Assembly (NCBI RefSeq): GCF_963675165.1
Contig: NC_087377.1
Span: forward strand, 6,651,122-6,715,121
Length of the DNA: 64,000 nucleotides
Direction of reading: 5' to 3'
DNA from: Halichondria panicea
Taxonomy: Eukaryota > Porifera > Demospongiae > Suberitida > Halichondriidae
In this document: positions 22,827 to 34,408 of the stretch, in pieces
Position numbering within the stretch: position 1 is the first letter of the stretch
Layout of the letters: every line of letters begins with the position of its first letter
Notes under the pieces: model-generated
What the model was told of the DNA's origin: nothing
The model's input: only the letters and a program-made list of their open reading frames with translations
Databases searched by the model: none
Program-made: the position numbers and the translations under genes

Positions 22827-23211
22827 GTAGGGAGCAATCCTTTCGCCTTCTTCATGCTTATTTCAGTCACAAGTGTCTCTAAAATTACTGCCCATGCATG
22901 TGCATGCGTACTTTGATTAAAGACGGTGGCATAAAATAACCTTTGAACCCAACTCATATTCATTGCTGGATGTATAGAGTGTATCCCTGGATAAATATGT
23001 TTTTGAAACAGAGAAAACTATGACAAGGTTATGACAACATTATGAGCTCAACACAAAATTGACATAACATGCATGGTTGCCCTCATAACAGGAAAACAGT
23101 CAGGACAAAAACATGCATGACCTCTAGTTGATACAGCCCACATTTAGAACATGCATGCAGCATAACAGCAACAAACAGTAGCAAAGTCAACAGTCACTGA
23201 AAACGTGCAAA

Positions 23212-23458
23212 ATGGCACAGAGAGACTCTTAGGATACCAGATCGTCAGCTGCAGCTGTATCTATATGAGTACACAATCTTCGTATTGTTTTTAATTCCAT
23301 TGATTATGGGGGGAGGGATATACGGCAGTCAGCTATTCGACTCCATTGATATCGAAGCATATATCAACCCGCCCAAGGCTCAGAGAAATACTGGTGAGCA
23401 GTCTCAGAACGATCAAACAGTGGAAAACCAAAACGAAATTAAGGCTACAAGATGTTAA
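23212..23458 (+). pseudogene. Internally deleted copy of the five-pass membrane-protein gene
   Basis: The 5' context AACGTGCAAAATGGCA matches the start of the gene at 24,869. The sequence then jumps to the last ~240 bp of the coding region (ACACCAGATCGTCAGCTGCA-like block onward). The junction shifts the frame and puts TAG a few codons after the ATG. Its tail repeat has a single unit and a TGTTAA end, against nearly three units in the intact gene. Confidence 0.85.
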
Positions 23459-23771
23459 TGACTTAAATCGTGTTACTGATGAAAAAATATCTCTTTGGAA
23501 TTTTTAGTTTTACTTCAGCTGTAGTTTTCACATACTCTATAATAATTATATGTATATCAATATGGGTTAATTTGTTAGCCAGTGCCATCCACTTCAGGCA
23601 TAGTACAAGGAGGTTAGGGTGGGTACAGGCAAATATTAAATTATCCAACTATATACACGGTATAGCTAAATAGCTCGAGAGCCCTCAGAAGAAATGTTCG
23701 CAGTTCAATGCCAAGAAACCACATCCACCAATTATAACTTTGCCAGGGTTTCATCTAGTGGGGGGACGGGC

Positions 23772-23789
23772 GGGGGGAAGCTTCCCCCC
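23772..23789. repeat. G-run/C-run palindrome in a G-rich repeat
   Basis: GGGGGGAAGCTTCCCCCC is a perfect 18-bp palindrome within a G-rich repeat that recurs in unit 2 at ~26,404-26,470. It is followed by a GGGAGAGAGAG purine tract. Confidence 0.8.
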
Positions 23790-24868
23790 CAGAATGCTCA
23801 GCTTCCCCCCAAAAGAGAGGGGAAAATAGGGGGAGAGAGAGAGGGAGAGAAAGAGAGAAAGGGGTACTATACCCAACATTATCTAGACACGGTCTTTTGC
23901 TACTAATACATGTAGATGATTGGTCATCACCTAGTCTTACCACAAATCTATCCATTGCTTTTGTATATAATAATTAGTATAATCACATGTGGTTTCTAAA
24001 GTGTTCTATAGATACGGTCCAATTTCAAACCAGCATACCAAGTTACATGTAAAATACAGGTTCTACTAGCTTGATCCTCTATAATTATAATCACAAGAGA
24101 AATCGATTCCATGAGTTTTAAATCGCATTCTATAATTATAATGACTAATGTTCTGCAACAAACATATGTAAATGTTATTTGTTCAAACATGTATTATAAT
24201 TGTAAGTGCACTAACTGTCACATATAATTATTAAGTTCAGCAATAATTAGTATGGTATACAACTGCACTGTCAATCCTATATGTCCTACTGGTTGAACTA
24301 GTCCACATAAACATAATTAAAAACTTTCAAGCGTATAAATGTTTGCGGTTTTCGCTGATTAAGCATGTAGAAAATTTCTATTCACAAATTTAAATCGCAT
24401 GTATGCTATTGCATGAAAATTAATCTGCAAAAACCTTAGGCTACGGTCATTCCGCGAAAGTTTATACCTCGAAATACCCACTATACGGTATCTGATTCCT
24501 GCAGCATTATAATTATACTATGATACTATTCATCTGTGTACACCTGTGCATACCTACGACAAAGCAAGAAAAACAAACATTGTCAAATTCATTATCTGTT
24601 ATACCTCCAACATAGTATGTAAATATCGTTATATTTTTGCCAGCGGTATACATGCATGGCATCACTATTATAGTGTAAATCATATAGCTGTGCCAAATGC
24701 TCCAAAGTTGACATCACATGAATGGTTGCCCTAGGTAACAGGAAAACAGTAAGGACAAAAACATACATGACCTCTAGTTAATATATACAGCCCACATTTA
24801 GAACAGTTACATGCATGCAGCACTCTTGATAACATCTGCAAAGTCAACAGTCACTGAAAACGTGCAAA

Positions 24869-26005
24869 ATGGCAGAAACCATACAGAAAGACTATTCCTA
24901 CTACAGAAGGTGGACGTATGAGTTTCCAATTGGTATCCTAACAGCAATTCTCATTGTTGGATTGATTTCTATTATCTTGACATCTATTTGCAGAAAAGTA
25001 CTGCCAAAATGGACAAAGAAGTCGTATGTCTATCCATGGCAGATTCGTTTCTTTCTCGATGGTTTTCGAGACGCAATGCTCCGTACAACCAACTTCCTAC
25101 TCTTTGAGTTTGAACACGAGAAAGCAGTTGAGAAACACGAGTACCGACTGTATGGAATCCAAGTTCACCTCTATGTACTACAGTATCTCTTCATTGTTCT
25201 CCTGACTATCTTGTCTTTTTGCGTACTTACATTCTGGAACAACTTCCTGGCTGAATCTACTGTGGACAGCTGTGATTCGCTATATGACTGCTTTCCAATA
25301 CACCGAGCAAACCAGACACCTATTTCAATACCTGCAATTACAAACTGTGATGACTTCTCGATCAACGAAAACACTACAGTACTCTGCTACCGATTGGTGT
25401 ACAGGTACTCTGAAGGACTTGGAGAGGCTGGTGGGTTTCTGTTCTCCATGCAAGTGATAACAAACCTACTCATCTATTGCGTTGTCAGAATGGTTAGAGC
25501 AATGCTCAAGATAACGAAAATAGCACTCCGTCGAAAAATTTCTCAGTCAAACGATCAAAAGCTGGACAAAAAAAGGGTTTTCTGTATCTCTATTATTTCT
25601 AAAGTTTTAGTTGTATCGATTGTAGTGGTATTGTATTCATTGATCTTTGTACTGTGTCCGTTATGGCTACTTTTAGACAGGCAAGACTTCGAGGAAACTC
25701 TTAGGACACCAGATCGTCAGCTGCAGCTGTATCTGTACGAGTACACAATCTTCGTATTGTTTTTAATCCCATGTATTGTGGGGGTAGGGATATACAGCAG
25801 TCAGCTATTCGACTCCATTGATGTCGAAGCATATATCAACCCGCCCGAGGTTCAGAGAAATACTGGTGAGCAGCCTCAGAACGATCAAACAGCGGAAAGC
25901 CAAAACAAGATTAAGGCTCAGAGAAATACTCAGTCTCAGAACGATCAAACAGTGGAAAACCAAAACAAGATTAAGGCTCAGGGAAATACTGGTGAGCAGT
26001 CTTAG
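24869..26005 (+). CDS. Five-pass membrane protein with Gln/Asn-rich repeat tail
   Basis: Single exon of 378 residues from ATG 24869. Membrane segments at about 20-40, 100-124, 186-207, 245-268 and 288-310. The loop 125-185 has four cysteines (135, 141, 160, 173) and an NxT glycosylation site near 168, so it is probably extracellular. The tail (from ~328) repeats a QRNTxxQ(S/P)QNDQTxExQNKIKA unit. The TAG at 26003-26005 falls inside the third unit where the other units have CAG. Beyond it the same frame stays open for 16 more codons to a TAA at 26054, so the stop looks like a recent C-to-T nonsense change that trims the tail. I do not recognise the family. It is not demonstrably related to the two membrane proteins of the big duplication. 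Confidence 0.8.
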   Translation: MAETIQKDYSYYRRWTYEFPIGILTAILIVGLISIILTSICRKVLPKWTKKSYVYPWQIRFFLDGFRDAMLRTTNFLLFEFEHEKAVEKHEYRLYGIQVHLYVLQYLFIVLLTILSFCVLTFWNNFLAESTVDSCDSLYDCFPIHRANQTPISIPAITNCDDFSINENTTVLCYRLVYRYSEGLGEAGGFLFSMQVITNLLIYCVVRMVRAMLKITKIALRRKISQSNDQKLDKKRVFCISIISKVLVVSIVVVLYSLIFVLCPLWLLLDRQDFEETLRTPDRQLQLYLYEYTIFVLFLIPCIVGVGIYSSQLFDSIDVEAYINPPEVQRNTGEQPQNDQTAESQNKIKAQRNTQSQNDQTVENQNKIKAQGNTGEQS

Positions 26006-26040
26006 AACGATCAAACAGTGAAAAACCAAAACAAGATTAA
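25852..26040 (+). repeat. C-terminal coding minisatellite
   Basis: Three head-to-tail units of 60-69 nt (CAGAGAAATACT...AAGATTAAGGCT). Unit 2 lacks nine bases (three codons). Unit 3 contains the TAG stop. The pseudogene at 23,212 has only one unit, so the array length is unstable. Confidence 0.85.
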
Positions 26041-27563
26041 GACTACAAGATGTTAATGACTTAAATCGTTTACTGATGAAAAAATATCTTTAGAATTTTT
26101 AGTTTTACTTCAGCTGTAGTTTTCACATGCATGCATGCTGTCTGGCCATCATACATGCATACTCTATAATAATTACATGTATATCAATATAGGTTAATTT
26201 GTTAGCCAGTGCCATCCACTTCAGGCATAGTACAAGGAGGGAAATTTTTTAGGGTGGGTACAGGCAAATATTAAATTATCGCGAATATTCAACTATATAC
26301 ACGGTATAGCTAAATAGCTCGAGAGCCCTCAGAAGAAATGTTTGCAGTTCAATTTCAAGAAACCATATCCACCAATTATAACTTTGCCAGGGTTTCATCT
26401 AGTGGGGGACGGGCGGGGGGGAAGCTTCCCCCCCAGAATGCTCAGCTTCCCCCCAAAAGAGAGGGGAAAATAGGGGGAGAGAGAGAGGGAGAGGAAGAAA
26501 GAAAGGGGTACTGTACCCAACATTATCTAGACACGGTCTTTTGCTACTAATACATGTAGATGATTGGTCATCACCTAGTCTTACCACAAATCTATCCATT
26601 GCTAATTATAATAATTAGTATAATCACATGTGGTTTCTAAAGTGTTCTATAGATACGGTCCAATTTCAAACCAGCATACCAAGTTACATGTAAAATACAG
26701 GTTCTACTAGCTTGATCCTCTATAATTATAATCACAAGAGAAATCGATTCCATGAGTTTTAAATCGCATTCTATAATTATAATGACTAATGTTCTGCAAC
26801 AAACGTATGTAAATGTTATTTGTTCAAACATGTATTATAATTGTAAGTGCACTAACTGTCACATATAATTATTAAGTTCAGCAATAATTAGTATGGTATA
26901 CAACTGCACTGTCAATCCTATTTCCTACTGGTTGAACTAGTCCACATAAACATAATTAAAAACTTTCAAGCGTATAAATGTTCTACTCACAAATTTAAAT
27001 CGCATGTATGCTATTGCATGAAAATTAATCTGCAAAAACCTTAGGCTACGGTCATTCCACGAAAGTTTATACCCTCGGAAATACCCACTATACGGTATCC
27101 TGATTCCATTATAATTATACTATGATGCTATTCATTTGTGTACACCTGCATGTGCATACCTATGACAAAGCAAGAAAAACAAACATTGTCAAATTCATTA
27201 CCTGTTATACCTCCAACATAGTATGTAAATATCGTTATACTTTGCCAGCGGTATACATGCATGGCATCACTAAAATCAAACTATTGGTTATTATTAGCTG
27301 TGCCAAATGCTCCAATAATGTGGGAGTGTGTCAACATTAAGATGCCCTGCCCATTTTTCTCAGCAAGCTTCCTGGGGGGGGGGAGGTTTCTGGGCAACCA
27401 GGACCTCAGGAAACCCGAAAATTGATTCTACCAAGAATCTGTACGTACGTGGTTCAACATGGATCGTCTCACACATGTGGGATGAGCGCGCATGCGCATT
27501 AGATCCACTGGAATAAGGGGCGTGTCTACAAGAAGTTAAGTCACAAAAATTATTAATTTTTTA

Positions 27564-27832
27564 GGACCTCGTTATTGAATTGAAGGTACTATTTACGACT
27601 GTCTATAACATCACCTATCAACAAGGTATTGTTTTCAGAAAGAGTCAGAATGTCCGAACGTTAAATTTGAATATATCCTTGATTATTGAAACCCTAAACC
27701 TTAGTAGACTATAATTATGATGCATGAAGTCAGATTCATTCTTGGTGCTAGGCTATGAATCGTAATGTGAGTGGTCTGGTTGGGTTTGGAGATGCTGTCC
27801 CCTTTCCTCTTGCCTGAGGGGAGGTTATTCCC
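27564..27832 (+). pseudogene. LigB-type gene relic (parts of exons 4 and 5)
   Basis: Positions 27,564-27,584 match the end of exon 4 (GGACCTCGTTATTGAATTGAAG) and 27,752-27,832 match the start of exon 5, with the intron between them. The Trp codon of PFPLAWGE is TGA here. The match stops exactly where a MITE begins at 27,833, and the sequence after the MITE is unrelated to the gene. Confidence 0.85.
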
Positions 27833-28054
27833 TAGTTGGGCGTGGCCAAACCGTCCCTGATTGGTTACACTTCCGTTTGCATCTAGTTGCAAAACCGCAT
27901 GCAGTGTATGCTGTGGTTTACACGTCATTAAGTCGGTTAACACCCACTTGAGAATAACAATATTCATAGCAGTGTTACATAATGCAGCAGGACAAATCCC
28001 AGATAAGTTTGCAATCCGACCTCCCGTCAGGGACGGTCGAGCCACGCCCAACTA
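27833..28054. mobile_element. 222-bp MITE at a rearrangement junction
   Basis: The ends TAGTTGGGCGTGGCC and GGTCGAGCCACGCCCAACTA are the family seen at 62,067-62,356. No target duplication is visible (GTTATTCCC on the left, GTCATAGGA on the right). The left flank is LigB exon 5 and the right flank is the interspersed repeat of 9,530, so the element marks a recombination or deletion point. Confidence 0.8.
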
Positions 28055-28400
28055 GTCATAGGAAACTCGAAGAGTGGGTTATGATAGCCCATGATTGTTG
28101 TTAAAAATGATTGATGCCAAAATTTCAAGTTTAAATTTAATAGCTGCATCAGCAGAGCTGCCTTGCAGCTCTTTTCTCACTCTTGCTTCTACCAATAGCT
28201 AGCGTTCTAGTGCAGAGCTAGCTACTAAGTAGAGTAGCAACACTTGGTGGACAAGTTTTGCTACGCACTCTTCTAAAAGGGCTGCAATGACATTCTAAGT
28301 AGGCATACCTCGAGAACGAAGCGAATTAAAATCTAAGAAAATGACCAGAAGGCTATAGAAACTCTTACCTCGCTTGCGCATGCGCACCGAGGCATAATTA
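28055..28400 (+). repeat. Interspersed repeat, near-complete member
   Basis: Reads from GGAAACTCGAAGAGTGGG through CTCGAGAACGAAG to CGCATGCGCACCGAGGCATAAT without the 856-bp insert. It serves as an outgroup for the insertion in copy A. Confidence 0.7.
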
Positions 28401-29381
28401 TAGTGTCTCTATATACAGCTTGCAAAACAGAGCATCAAGCTAGGTGCCCAATGGTGCCTTTTGGGTCTATTTAATTGGATTCTTATGAGCGCACATGATA
28501 AAACCTGACAGTGGATGACACACATCCATCAGCCTCCTCTACACATTGGCTATAAAGCTTGCTAGATAGTACGTGGCTTTAATTCGGGCCATTTTATTAC
28601 ACATGCATGTGCACTGGATCAACCCTATTTGTTTTCATAGGAAGAGACGTCGGTCTTCTTTGCTGGCTCTACTGTGAGCTTTACTCCAATCTCACTGCAT
28701 ATCAGCCTGGTGTTCTACTTAATTTTAACACTCCATGCAGGCTTCTTTGCTGGCTGAACCTGATTTCCCTCTGTATAATTTATGTATAGTTGCTGCTAAG
28801 TTTTCATGTTCATATACATGCAATTTGTAAAACAATCTGGTTGTGAGACGTCAAACCGCCAAGGGTTTAGCTAGTACTTCAGTGCTCTAGTTACAACCAG
28901 TTGCATGCTTGTGAGTAAAGAGGTTCAGTACTAGTTTCTGCAGTATTTTAACGTTATCTTTTAGCTAGTATAAGAGATTTCCATTTTTAGATTAAGTGCT
29001 TTTTAACAAGGACTCCATTGGCACCGTACTGGATGTTATTAAGCACATGCGCCTATTACTATTTCCACAGTAATTCACATTGTGCTTAGAAGCGGATAAG
29101 CGCCGTAATAAAGGAACTATAGTGTTCTGTAATTACAATAGTACGTATACATTGGGAGTGCACTTAACCCAGTTAGTTGGAGTTTTAAACCATTCATGTA
29201 TAGCCAGCACCTAACCACTTATATGCGATATAATACGGTATGTTAATTTTGGAATTGAGCAAACAAAGACAAAGTTATAGTAGCATTAAGAGGGCGATTC
29301 TTTAATTATTAATTTAGCAGACTGTACTGATGCTAGGCTTTACATTCTCTGACCCCTCTCCCTCCACACACGCACACACAG
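28401..29381. other. Gene-free stretch upstream of the FN3/death-like gene
   Basis: Upstream exons of the following gene may lie here, but I could not identify a start or signal-peptide exon. The acceptor of the first recognised exon is preceded by a (CA)-rich tract (29,363-29,380). Confidence 0.4.
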
Positions 29382-30238
29382 TCGGACCAGTGATTTCTAA
29401 GTGTGACTCAGTGGTCCACTTCAAGGATGGCCAAAAAGTCACTATAAGCTGGAAAATTCGTCCAAGTCCCTATCATCACTTCATCATCCACGTCTACAAG
29501 GAAGGCACTGACGATCCAGTTCACTCAAAGGAGATCAATTTCGATTCAACGAAACACTGCTATGAAGAATCTTTCAATGTGCCTGGTCATACTAGGGGTA
29601 CTTATTCGGTTGTTGTGGAGGCCGTGCGAGAGAGCGGTCAGAGTGTTTATAGCGAACGAACCCCTTTGGAAACCTCTAAAAGTGTGTGGCATTTCTGCTT
29701 CGATTTTGCTAGTATGGTATTTTGTATCGTATAAATAGTATCCCCCCTCTTATGTACGTACAGTTTGTATTTTGTGTTTGCTTCATTTGTACACGTCGTA
29801 TTTGCAAACAAAAATGCAGTGCATTTTGTCTTCATTGTGGTACTATTGTTCTCTTAACACATAGGTACCACAGCAACACATGATAAAGAGGATTCAAAAT
29901 TAAATACTGTCAATGACCTGAAACGAATCTTGAGCATTAATGACATGCTGAACAGTGATATAGACGATCAAGACCCATCTTTCTTAGCTCACTACTTCGA
30001 CGCCTTTGGTCTTAACCCTGGGCAACAGTATGATGTGAATTTCAATAAAGAAGAAGAAGAAGAAATGATGAACTGTTTACATATGAAGCAGCAAAATCAT
30101 ATTTTAAAGGCACTTGTCAAAGTTTTACTGGAAGTAGGGGAAGCATCTATTACCATTGGATCAGTTAGTTGTATTCCAGCTTTCTTGGCTAATTTTTTGA
30201 CTCCCACAGTGGAAGTACTGCTTCCAGTACCTGCATAA
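29382..30238 (+). CDS. FN3-like extracellular/adaptor gene, two joined exons (partial)
   Basis: Exon 29382-29681 (acceptor CACACACAG, donor AAA/GTGTGT) encodes a ~100-residue beta-sandwich-like module with VTISWKIRPS, FIIHVYKEG and GTYSVVVEAVRESGQSVYSE, typical of fibronectin III-like domains. It joins in phase to exon 29865 onward (acceptor CACATAG). That exon encodes an acidic stretch (NKEEEEEMMN) and a hydrophobic segment (GEASITIGSVSCIPAFLANF) that could be a membrane or helical region, ending at TAA 30236-30238 unless a donor upstream is used (GAA/GTACTG at ~30,213). The downstream death-like ORF is probably part of the same gene, but the junction phase could not be resolved. The start is not visible. 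Confidence 0.5.
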
Positions 30239-30261
30239 TTAAAAGAGCAACATTTGAAAGA

Positions 30262-30698
30262 ATGAGTAATAAATACAGTAGGGGGGTAATCCTACCAGTA
30301 GATGATTTTTTGACGTGGTATTTGCCAACACCAATTGCAATAGATCCAATGCAAAAAAAAGTATCCGATGAATTCATCAATCGAATCGGCAGAATCCCAA
30401 ACTTTGAGTGGATCCCTCTGGCCTGGCAACTTAAACTTCAAAAGCAAGACATTCGGGAAATTTCAAAGAACATTGTATCTCAACCAGACAAGGTTCGAGC
30501 AATGCTAATGAAGTGGAGAGATAACAGCAAGGCCCAGAAAACGACCTACAACTACTTTATTAATGTATTGCTCCAGAACTTCTGTGCTGACCTTGCTTGG
30601 AATGCTTGCAATCTGATAAAAGGTATGTTGCCGTTGAGGCTATAACACGTGCTCCTTCATGTTTTATAGGCTCCTTCCTTGTCGGCAAGAGTCCATAA
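30262..30698 (+). CDS. Death-like domain ORF with a short last exon
   Basis: Exon 30262-30622 (or from acceptor CTACCAG at ~30,300) and 30670-30698 are separated by a 47-bp GT-AG intron. Splicing replaces the read-through frame by KGSFLVGKSP and a stop. The ~95-residue domain DEFINRIGRI...EWIPLAWQLKL...DIREISKN...QPDKVRAMLMKWRD...TYNYFINVL...LAWNACNLI has the spacing of death-superfamily domains (W-x-LA, DI, QPDxxRxMLxxW). Such domains form homotypic assemblies in apoptosis or innate signalling. With the FN3-like exons just upstream it may form one receptor-adaptor gene. Death-fold assignment is by pattern only. Confidence 0.55.
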
Positions 30699-31017
30699 TA
30701 AAAGAGAGAGATTATTAAACAAAGCGTTACCTTGCATTCGAAAAGTAACGTGACTTCCTGCCTCAAAGCAGCAATAATGTTATTGCCAAATTATCATTAT
30801 TGATCAGTGATCACGCGTTTCAGACAGGAAGTCACGTTAGTTTTCGAATACATTCGATGCACAGTATGCATGTATTTGATAATTATACCCTCGATCTCTC
30901 TTTTATTATTATGGACTCTTGTAAGTCTTGTTGTTGGTTGGTGCTCTTTTCGAGAGTGTTTACATGCGCTCATTGTGGTCAGACACCAAAAGAGTGTAGT
31001 AAATACAATACGCCTTA

Positions 31018-31152
31018 CCGTATAGCGGGTAATTTTTGCGAGTAAAAATTCCTTTGACTTCATTGCCTGCACGGCATGCGTTCTGGTAAACTACGCCTAC
31101 ATTTCGTTGATCGTGGAGGTCAGCTTTCCCATGAAAATTTCCCGCTATACGG
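31018..31152. mobile_element. 135-bp TA-target MITE
   Basis: The ends CCGTATAGCGGGTAATTTTT and AAATTTCCCGCTATACGG are flanked by TA (31016-31017 and 31153-31154). A shorter member of the 15,892-16,100 family. Confidence 0.85.
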
Positions 31153-32689
31153 TACGATAATTATGGTATACCCAGGATGTACCACCCACAACCCTTGTTT
31201 ACAAGAAAAATATTTGCATATTTGTGGGATGTATTTGTGGCAAATTATTGTGCTGTCAGGTAGAATCCTGCAACCTGATAGGTCCATTAGGTGAAATTAT
31301 TTTCATAATGAATCTCCCCATAACCGCTGCTGCATCAAGTTATGACGCATAGATGCTCAAATGTCATTGGCTGCTACAGTAGACTCTCGTTACCGATCAC
31401 CCTTAGGATAGTGCTGGCCGGAATAGCGAGGCGGCTGCATGCATTTTAAAAAATAGCTGCGGCTAAAAAGCGACCCTACCTCGAATCTAATGACTAATTT
31501 TGCGGTTATGTCTCGAGGATAATGACTCCAATTTAGATGTAATCCTGCCAAACCACACCCAAAATGTAATATCCGGCCGTAATAAAATCCTAATTCACGA
31601 CAGTATAGTCACCGTAGGTATGCAGCCTTGCAGCTATTTCCTGACTCTTGCCATAACTCGAGAAAAAGCTATTTCACGAATCAAGAATGTGGCTAGAAGC
31701 CTATAGAAGCTGTTAGTTTTTATCGCATTGCAACCGTTGAGAAGTTACAGCTGAAACAGACCCACACACACACACACACACACACAAGCAGTCAGCTTTT
31801 AAATTACCGTTAGTGCCATCCTTTCACTACATACATGATAGTGAGAAAATGACTGTGGGATCGCTGCTGTTTTGGCTCCTTGAAGAAGGCACTTTTCATG
31901 CACAAATCCTAGGTTTATTTGCAGTTGAAAACGTATTGCTATAATGTGTGTCGGAGGTTAGCCACATAAATATAGTATTTTATGGAGGAATGTGCGTGCA
32001 CGGAGAAAGCACGAATTAAAATCTAACACGACTATAATTATATAGAAGCGTATAGAAACACACTTCTTTGAGCAGCTTTAGCAGTCTACACAGACACATG
32101 CACACGCACCGAGGCATAATTACAATAATACAAAACTTTTTTGCATTTTTGACATTAAAATTTAAAGTATTATTTGCTTTCTATACTTACAGACCTCCAG
32201 CGTGAAGCATAAATTGAAGTTCATCAAATCGAACATCAACTATTATGTTATTGTTATACATGAATTGAAGTAGTGTAATCATTTACATAAACGCAGATTT
32301 GTTGTTGTTAAAGCCAGTATTATATCATCACTCCCAAGATGCTATCGACACTTAAGAGGAGAGGATCTCGGCTGATCTGTGGCCACGATTGTTTTTGTTC
32401 TATGTATGCACCACTGGAAAATCATTTTGTGGTGCTGTAATTAAAGACGGTTGTCTGAAAAGAGTAGGGCCAAGCTAATTATTTAATCTATTAATTCTCA
32501 CTATTATTCTTACCTATTATTTAATTTTTTCAAGCCTTTGTTTTTGTCTGATGTAATATGAACATGAACAGTTAAAATTTTTCCTCTAGATCTCTTCCTA
32601 CAGGTGGATTGCAACCTTTCTCTTTGTGAGCTTTGATGCTTTAAGGACTTCAAAACACTTTTTTGATATTTTATAGAGCATACGCAATA

Positions 32690-32987
32690 CAGTAGAACCT
32701 TGATTATCCGGACACCTTGGCCGGATAGGTGTCCGGATAAGTGAATATGCCGGATGATCGAATAGATAAACCACGCCTTGATCCACCCACTTTATTAATA
32801 AACAGCAGTGCCACATGGTTGTCTGCGCATGCGTAGAAGATAAGCAGGCATGTCTCCATGGTAACAGCTGCAACGCGCATGCGCATTTTAGGGACACGCC
32901 CATTTTCGGAATTATTAAAAAGAAAACTGCCAAGCCGGATAATCGAGGTTCCGGATAATGGAGGGCGGGATAATCGAGGTTCTACTG
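32690..32987. mobile_element. 298-bp pogo/Tigger-like MITE
   Basis: The ends CAGTAGAACCTTGATTATCC and GGATAATCGAGGTTCTACTG-type inverted repeats are flanked by TA (32688-32689, 32988-32989). CAGTAGAACCTCGATTATCCG is close to the terminal repeats of pogo/Tigger-group elements. No transposase, so non-autonomous. Confidence 0.85.
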
Positions 32988-34077
32988 TAGTGCCTTGCAT
33001 ATAAAATTTGCCTATTACTGTATAGATAAGCTGGTTCAAATTGGACCTATATAATAATACGCAGTCTGATGAATAATCAAGACTATAATTATATACATGC
33101 CTATAATTATATACATTTAATAAGAAGCATTGCTTGCTCGAAATAATTTGGTCTTGCCCTTGCTTGAAAGTCTAGGTATAAGCATAAATAATTGAGTTTT
33201 CAATCTTATGGTATAAGGAAGAGTATCAATGACTTTCGTCAGGAGTGAGGACTAGAAAAGACCTACTTACTCTCACATATCATCTTGAGATCTCAGCAAC
33301 ATCTTGCCTTTTTCTAAGCATATATATATACATGCGTTACGTCCATAAACACCAATCACAAATTACCATGCATAGGACCAACTCAACTTATTCACTTATG
33401 CAGTCGTTGGTCTGCTTGGTTCTATGGGCTGGGCCTGATCATGAGACTGCCTAAAAAAAATGTATGCCTGTGGGTTGAACCCTAAAGTACCTGGCTCGTT
33501 ATTGTAGAGTAGCTCAGCCCTCATCATGCTTGGATTGACTTCCAAAATGAAACTGGTATTGTAAGAAATCCTTGCATGAGTGCAACATCTGTAGAGTACC
33601 ACATGTCCACATCACAATCTAGCCTGTATTATATATACTGGTGAGAGTATAGTAAGTTTATACAACTCACATTGGCAACAAAGACATCAGCTGAAGATTC
33701 ATTCGAAAGGTTCTTTTTTTTCTGTTGTTTGGATAACAGATAGCATGCACGAATATTGTTTTGTAGCTATTGAGCCACTGTACACATGTACCTTTGGTAG
33801 GCTGAGAACATGACGGAGGAGCATCATCCTCAGAGTACTGACTAATCTAGATAAACGTTCGTTCTATCGTGCAGAAAAGGATAGCAGAAGAGGGGGGCCT
33901 AGAATGTTAAAATTCTAGGCCCAGGGGGGCCCAAAATTTTATGACACCGGTAACGTTTCACAGGAAGCTATGGTCCAGTCTTTGTTATCAGCGTAATGGC
34001 CAGTGCCTGAGAGTAAACTTTCAAGTGTGTGATATACCTAACACACTTAAAATTCACCGAGACAATCGAACTGCAAT

Positions 34078-34408
34078 CAAACCTGAGCTGATTGTTGTAT
34101 GAACATGGTCTATTTCAATGACAACATAGCCAACTGTCTTCCATTTCTTTTTAATCTCGCACTCGGCGCCTTGAATCAACGTAACTGTTTGTTGGCCCTG
34201 GTCCCATTTTCTTCCACCACTGACTATTACGTATAGAGCCCTTGTAATCACTATCTTCAGAACTACCACGCACAATTTTCATTGTCGCTAGAATGGTGCA
34301 TCAAGTCTGGTGTGTTTTGTGTTCCTCCTTGCAAAAGAATTTCCATTTATAACAACGATCAATCAGCCACCATATATTTAGGGGAATCTGTCTCAGTAAT
34401 TTGTGGAC
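34078..34408 (-). pseudogene. Possible degraded FN3-like exons
   Basis: A good acceptor (TCTACTTGCAG) before 34,408 opens a frame starting GPQITETDSPKYMVAD, similar in position and style to the GPVISKCDS start of the FN3-like exon at 29,382. The frame then breaks, and DRCYKWKFFCKEEHKTH continues in another frame. A second open piece (34,087-34,260) contains QGQQTVTLIQGAECEIKKKW. The resemblance is weak and it may be chance. Confidence 0.25.

Larger units (their letters stand above)
20316..23064. other. Intergenic region between copy A and the local tandem duplication
   Basis: About 20,430-20,620 still aligns with 56,405-56,590. A ~640-bp inverted-repeat element is visible at about 20,813-21,448. 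A copy of the interspersed repeat of 9,370-9,740 lies at 21,712-22,135. A hairpin lies at 22,144-22,222 and a possible orphan exon at 22,741-22,826. Otherwise no gene. Confidence 0.5.
23065..24712 (+). repeat. Local tandem duplication, unit 1
   Basis: The upstream part (23,065-23,211) and the downstream part (23,459-24,712) match the flanks of the intact membrane-protein gene in unit 2 (24,713-24,868 and ~26,057-27,330). Unit 1 lost most of the coding region. Confidence 0.85.
24713..27345 (+). repeat. Local tandem duplication, unit 2
   Basis: Direct repeat of unit 1 with the coding region intact. The downstream ~1.2 kb retains the G-rich tract and the TATAAATG-type element (partly deleted at ~26,980). 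Confidence 0.85.

Noticed and set aside
23694-23906. 70-codon ORF repeated at 26,338-26,550
   Set aside because: The repetition comes from the local tandem duplication; the peptide derives from a G-rich palindrome and purine tract and lacks protein-like composition.
32598-33039. Two overlapping 111-codon minus ORFs
   Set aside because: They span the pogo/Tigger-like MITE at 32,690-32,987 and have no domain features.
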